Below, one piece after another: positions 62,125 to 64,000 of a DNA stretch of 64,000 nucleotides. Under the pieces are notes generated by a model, which saw only the letters and a list, made by a program, of their open reading frames with translations, was not told the origin of the DNA and made no database searches. Made by a program: the position numbers and the translations under genes. The first letter of the stretch is position 1; each line of letters begins with the position of its first letter. Origin of the DNA: Domibacillus indicus (GTDB taxonomy: Bacteria; Bacillota; Bacilli; Bacillales; Domibacillaceae); NCBI RefSeq assembly GCF_023715895.1, contig NZ_JAMBOO010000009.1, positions 62,001-126,000 of the forward strand, read 5' to 3'.

Positions 62125-62463
62125 TTAAATCTTTTTCACGAATTCCGACTTCAGCTTCATCGCGCCAAACCCGTCAATTTTGCAGTCGATGTCATGATCT
62201 CCATCCACCAATCGAATGCTTTTTACTTTTGTGCCAATTTTAATGACTGATGATGTGCCTTTTACTTTTAAATCTTTAATTACTGAAACAGAATCTCCAT
62301 CTTGCAGGATGTTTCCATTCGCATCTTTCACTACCTTACGATCGCTGCTCTCGGCCGCTGTGCCAGGCGTCCATTCATGTGCGCATTCCGGACAGACAAG
62401 CACATTTCCATCTTCATATGTATACGCCGAGCCGCATTCCGGGCAATTTGGCAGTTCTGTCAT
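62125..62463 (-). CDS. phnA: PhnA/YjdM-family zinc-ribbon protein
   Basis: 112 residues. An N-terminal zinc ribbon ([28 protein letters not shown], four Cys) is followed by an SH3-like domain ([60 protein letters not shown]). It is widespread and often named after the phosphonate operon, but is not known to act on phosphonates. ATG 62463 follows GGAGGAAATAC. Confidence 0.88.
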   Translation of the reverse strand: MTELPNCPECGSAYTYEDGNVLVCPECAHEWTPGTAAESSDRKVVKDANGNILQDGDSVSVIKDLKVKGTSSVIKIGTKVKSIRLVDGDHDIDCKIDGFGAMKLKSEFVKKI

Positions 62464-62715
62464 TTGTATTTCCTCCAACTTCACTGTTTCTTCCCAGTAT
62501 ACAATGAATCCAGGAAAATCGTAAGCTCGTGACTTACAGTCTTCCTCCGAAAGCAATCTACCCTAAAAAGTGGTTTTCCTTGAAGACAGCTTTTCTCTTG
62601 CCTTGGAAGAAAGGCTTTATTTTTCTTCTCTATGCTGTCTCGTTAAGAATTGCTTCCCATTTTCACAACCACCCGTTTTTTCGTCGTATTGGCCGTCCAA
62701 TTACTCCTTTTCAAC

Positions 62716-63554
62716 TTATACGTGTGTTACTGTATAGGAAAACTGTTCACTAATTTCTTTTGATCTTTTTGTGGCGCCTTTGACCGCCTCGTATATGGCT
62801 TCCCCTCCGCCAAACGATTCGAGCGCTGCCAGCCCTGCATATGTTGTGCCATTCGGCGATGTAATGTTCTCTCGCAGCTCGGCTGGCGTGTTTTCCTGCC
62901 GCATAATCATTTTGGTCGCGCCAAGCAGCGTCTGCGCACTGATCTCCCGAACCATTTGAATGTCCATGCCGCTTTCCCGGCCCGCTCTTTCCATTTGTTC
63001 GAGTAAAAAATAAAAGTATGCCGGACCACTTCCCGCAATGCCCGTAAATAGATCCATCTTTTCTTCTTCAATGGGGTACACTTTTCCGATGCTGCTCAAA
63101 AGGGCAGTTGCCATGTTCATGTTTTCTTCCTTCACCCAGCGCCCTGCGCAAATCGCTGTTGCAGATTCGCCGGCAATGTCTGAAGTGTTTGGCATAGCCC
63201 GGATCACCTGCTGGCCTTCTAGAAAAAATGCCTCGATAAAGGCGGTTGTGAGGCCGGCCATCACCGAAACAATCACCTGATGCGGACGGAGCTTTTTAAT
63301 GACTGCAGCGCTGTATCTGCGTCTTTCGGCTTCATAGCTAAAATAAAGAAATCGATTTGATCAAACGGCAAATCACTGCTTTGCATCGCCCGGATTCCGT
63401 ATTTTGCTTGAAGCGCCGCCCGTTTTTCATGATTGCTGTGGTTCGTGACGATCACATGCTCCGGAGCCCATTGCCCATTTTGAACAATCCCCGCGATCAT
63501 GGCCTCCGCCATTGAACCTGCACCTAAAAACGCGACTGTTGTTTGTTTGCCCAT
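62716..63554 (-). pseudogene. proC: Pyrroline-5-carboxylate reductase, single-base frameshift
   Basis: About 279 residues if repaired. N-terminal VAFLGAGSMAEAMIAGIVQNG binds NADPH; the C-terminal GIAGSGPAYFYFLLEQME and TLLGATKMIMRQENTPAELRENITSPNGTTYAGLAAL are the ProC signature. The frame breaks at a T5 run (63293-63297, A5 in the coding strand): one more A gives LKKLRPHQVIVSVMAG. Since other ProC-type enzymes can replace it, loss is possible, but a homopolymer error is as likely. GAAGGAG supports ATG 63554. Confidence 0.85.
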
Positions 63555-63787
63555 CTGTCTCTCCTTCGTGTTCGTATTTTCTGTTCGTATTTTCATAACG
63601 GTTTTCATACTAACATGCTCAGGTTGTATGTCAAGGGAGAACCCTAGAATAAAAAAGCATGCCGAACATATAAGCGCTATTATTTCCCTTTCCAATAACA
63701 GCGCTTAATGATGCAAAGGAATAGCGTTCAGGAAAAAAGGAAAAAGCGGTTTCTTCAGCTCATTTTTTATTAAAAAAAGATAACCAC

Positions 63788-63818
63788 TTGACCTTTACGC
63801 AGCGTCAGCGTGTAGGAT
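63788..63818 (+). promoter_or_regulatory. MerR-type promoter/operator
   Basis: TTGACC, a 19-base spacer, TAGGAT; the spacer holds the inverted repeat CCTTTACGCAG / CAGCGTGTAGG. Over-long 19-bp spacing with a central palindrome is the mark of a MerR-controlled promoter; it is probably autoregulated. Confidence 0.7.
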
Positions 63819-63841
63819 AAAAACAATCAGGAGGGCTGCTT

Positions 63842-64000
63842 ATGGAATATACCATCAACAAAATGGCGCAAATGTCCGGTGTAACAACACGCACACTCCG
63901 CTACTATGACCAAATTGGGCTTTTAAAACCAGCGCGCATCAATTCATCCGGTTACCGCCTTTACGGCCAAAAAGAAATTGATCTGCTGCAGCATATCCTT
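63842..64000 (+). CDS. MerR-family regulator, 3' end outside window
   Basis: The first 53 residues are visible: YTINKMAQMSGVTTRTLRYYDQIGLLKPARINSSGYRLYGQKEIDLLQHIL, a MerR HTH plus wing of the TipA/Mta class, which senses drugs or peptides and activates efflux genes. CAGGAGGGC precedes the ATG. The sensor domain is missing, so the ligand is unknown. Confidence 0.88.
   Translation, partial: MEYTINKMAQMSGVTTRTLRYYDQIGLLKPARINSSGYRLYGQKEIDLLQHIL

Overview
The window looks like a chromosomal segment of a Gram-positive, endospore-type Bacillaceae. Evidence: strong AGGAGG-type ribosome sites throughout, TTG and GTG starts, many Rho-independent terminators, and a run of genes best known from Bacillus subtilis (yuxK, chr3N/chr3C, csoR-copZ-copA, ycgT, sodF, ytbD/ytbE/ytcD, yeeI, namA, yvdD, cypC, bmrA, gsiB with a SigB promoter, yfnB). 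The genus cannot be fixed from the sequence. There is no rRNA, tRNA, CRISPR array, prophage or recognisable insertion sequence; it reads as a core/accessory chromosome patchwork of small operons.

Layout. 1-9.4 kb: 5'-truncated MFS exporter, a frameshifted EAL protein, yuxK, an Lrp-type regulator, an MFS carrier, a chromate-efflux pair, a HAD phosphatase, a LacI regulator and an esterase operon. 9.5-17.4 kb: DUF2243 and CtaG-like membrane proteins, then a metal block: copper genes csoR-copZ-copA with CsoR operators and a broken four-helix copper-protein gene, followed by cadC-cadA with two CadC-type operators and a divergent ynfA. 17.4-23.6 kb: oxidative stress and iron genes (sodF with a structured leader, a small repeat element, Fur-boxed ycgT), and the ytcD / ytbD-ytbE locus with ytbD frameshifted. 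23.6-28.4 kb: a galactose (Leloir) operon galK-galE-galT-galR with two operator boxes at its promoter. 28.5-33.4 kb: a c-di-GMP-I riboswitch in front of a secreted TIM-barrel protein, a TauE/SafE permease, a DsbA/FrnE-like protein, a PAS histidine kinase and a decayed ASCH gene.

34.7-43.3 kb is the most striking unit: two guanidine-I (ykkC) riboswitches, one before an APC permease and one before four tightly packed genes (two DUF1989 proteins, a biotin-dependent guanidine/urea carboxylase and allophanate hydrolase). Together they would import guanidine and degrade it to ammonia and CO2 via carboxyguanidine and allophanate.

43.3-64 kb holds small regulators and housekeeping genes: DnaB_2-like protein, YjzC, LysE exporter, YeeI, enoyl-CoA hydratase, namA with a MarR gene upstream, thioredoxin-like protein, YpfJ peptidase, yvdD, a 7TM histidine kinase, a LysR regulator, cypC plus a macrodomain gene, bmrA, gsiB, a DUF606-Crp-DUF606-yfnB cluster, phnA, a frameshifted proC, and the start of a MerR gene with its operator.

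Three genes (EAL, ytbD, proC) each carry one single-base lesion in a short homopolymer, which may be sequencing error; the ASCH gene carries several lesions and looks genuinely dead, and the copper-protein gene has a stop codon and no recognisable N-terminus.
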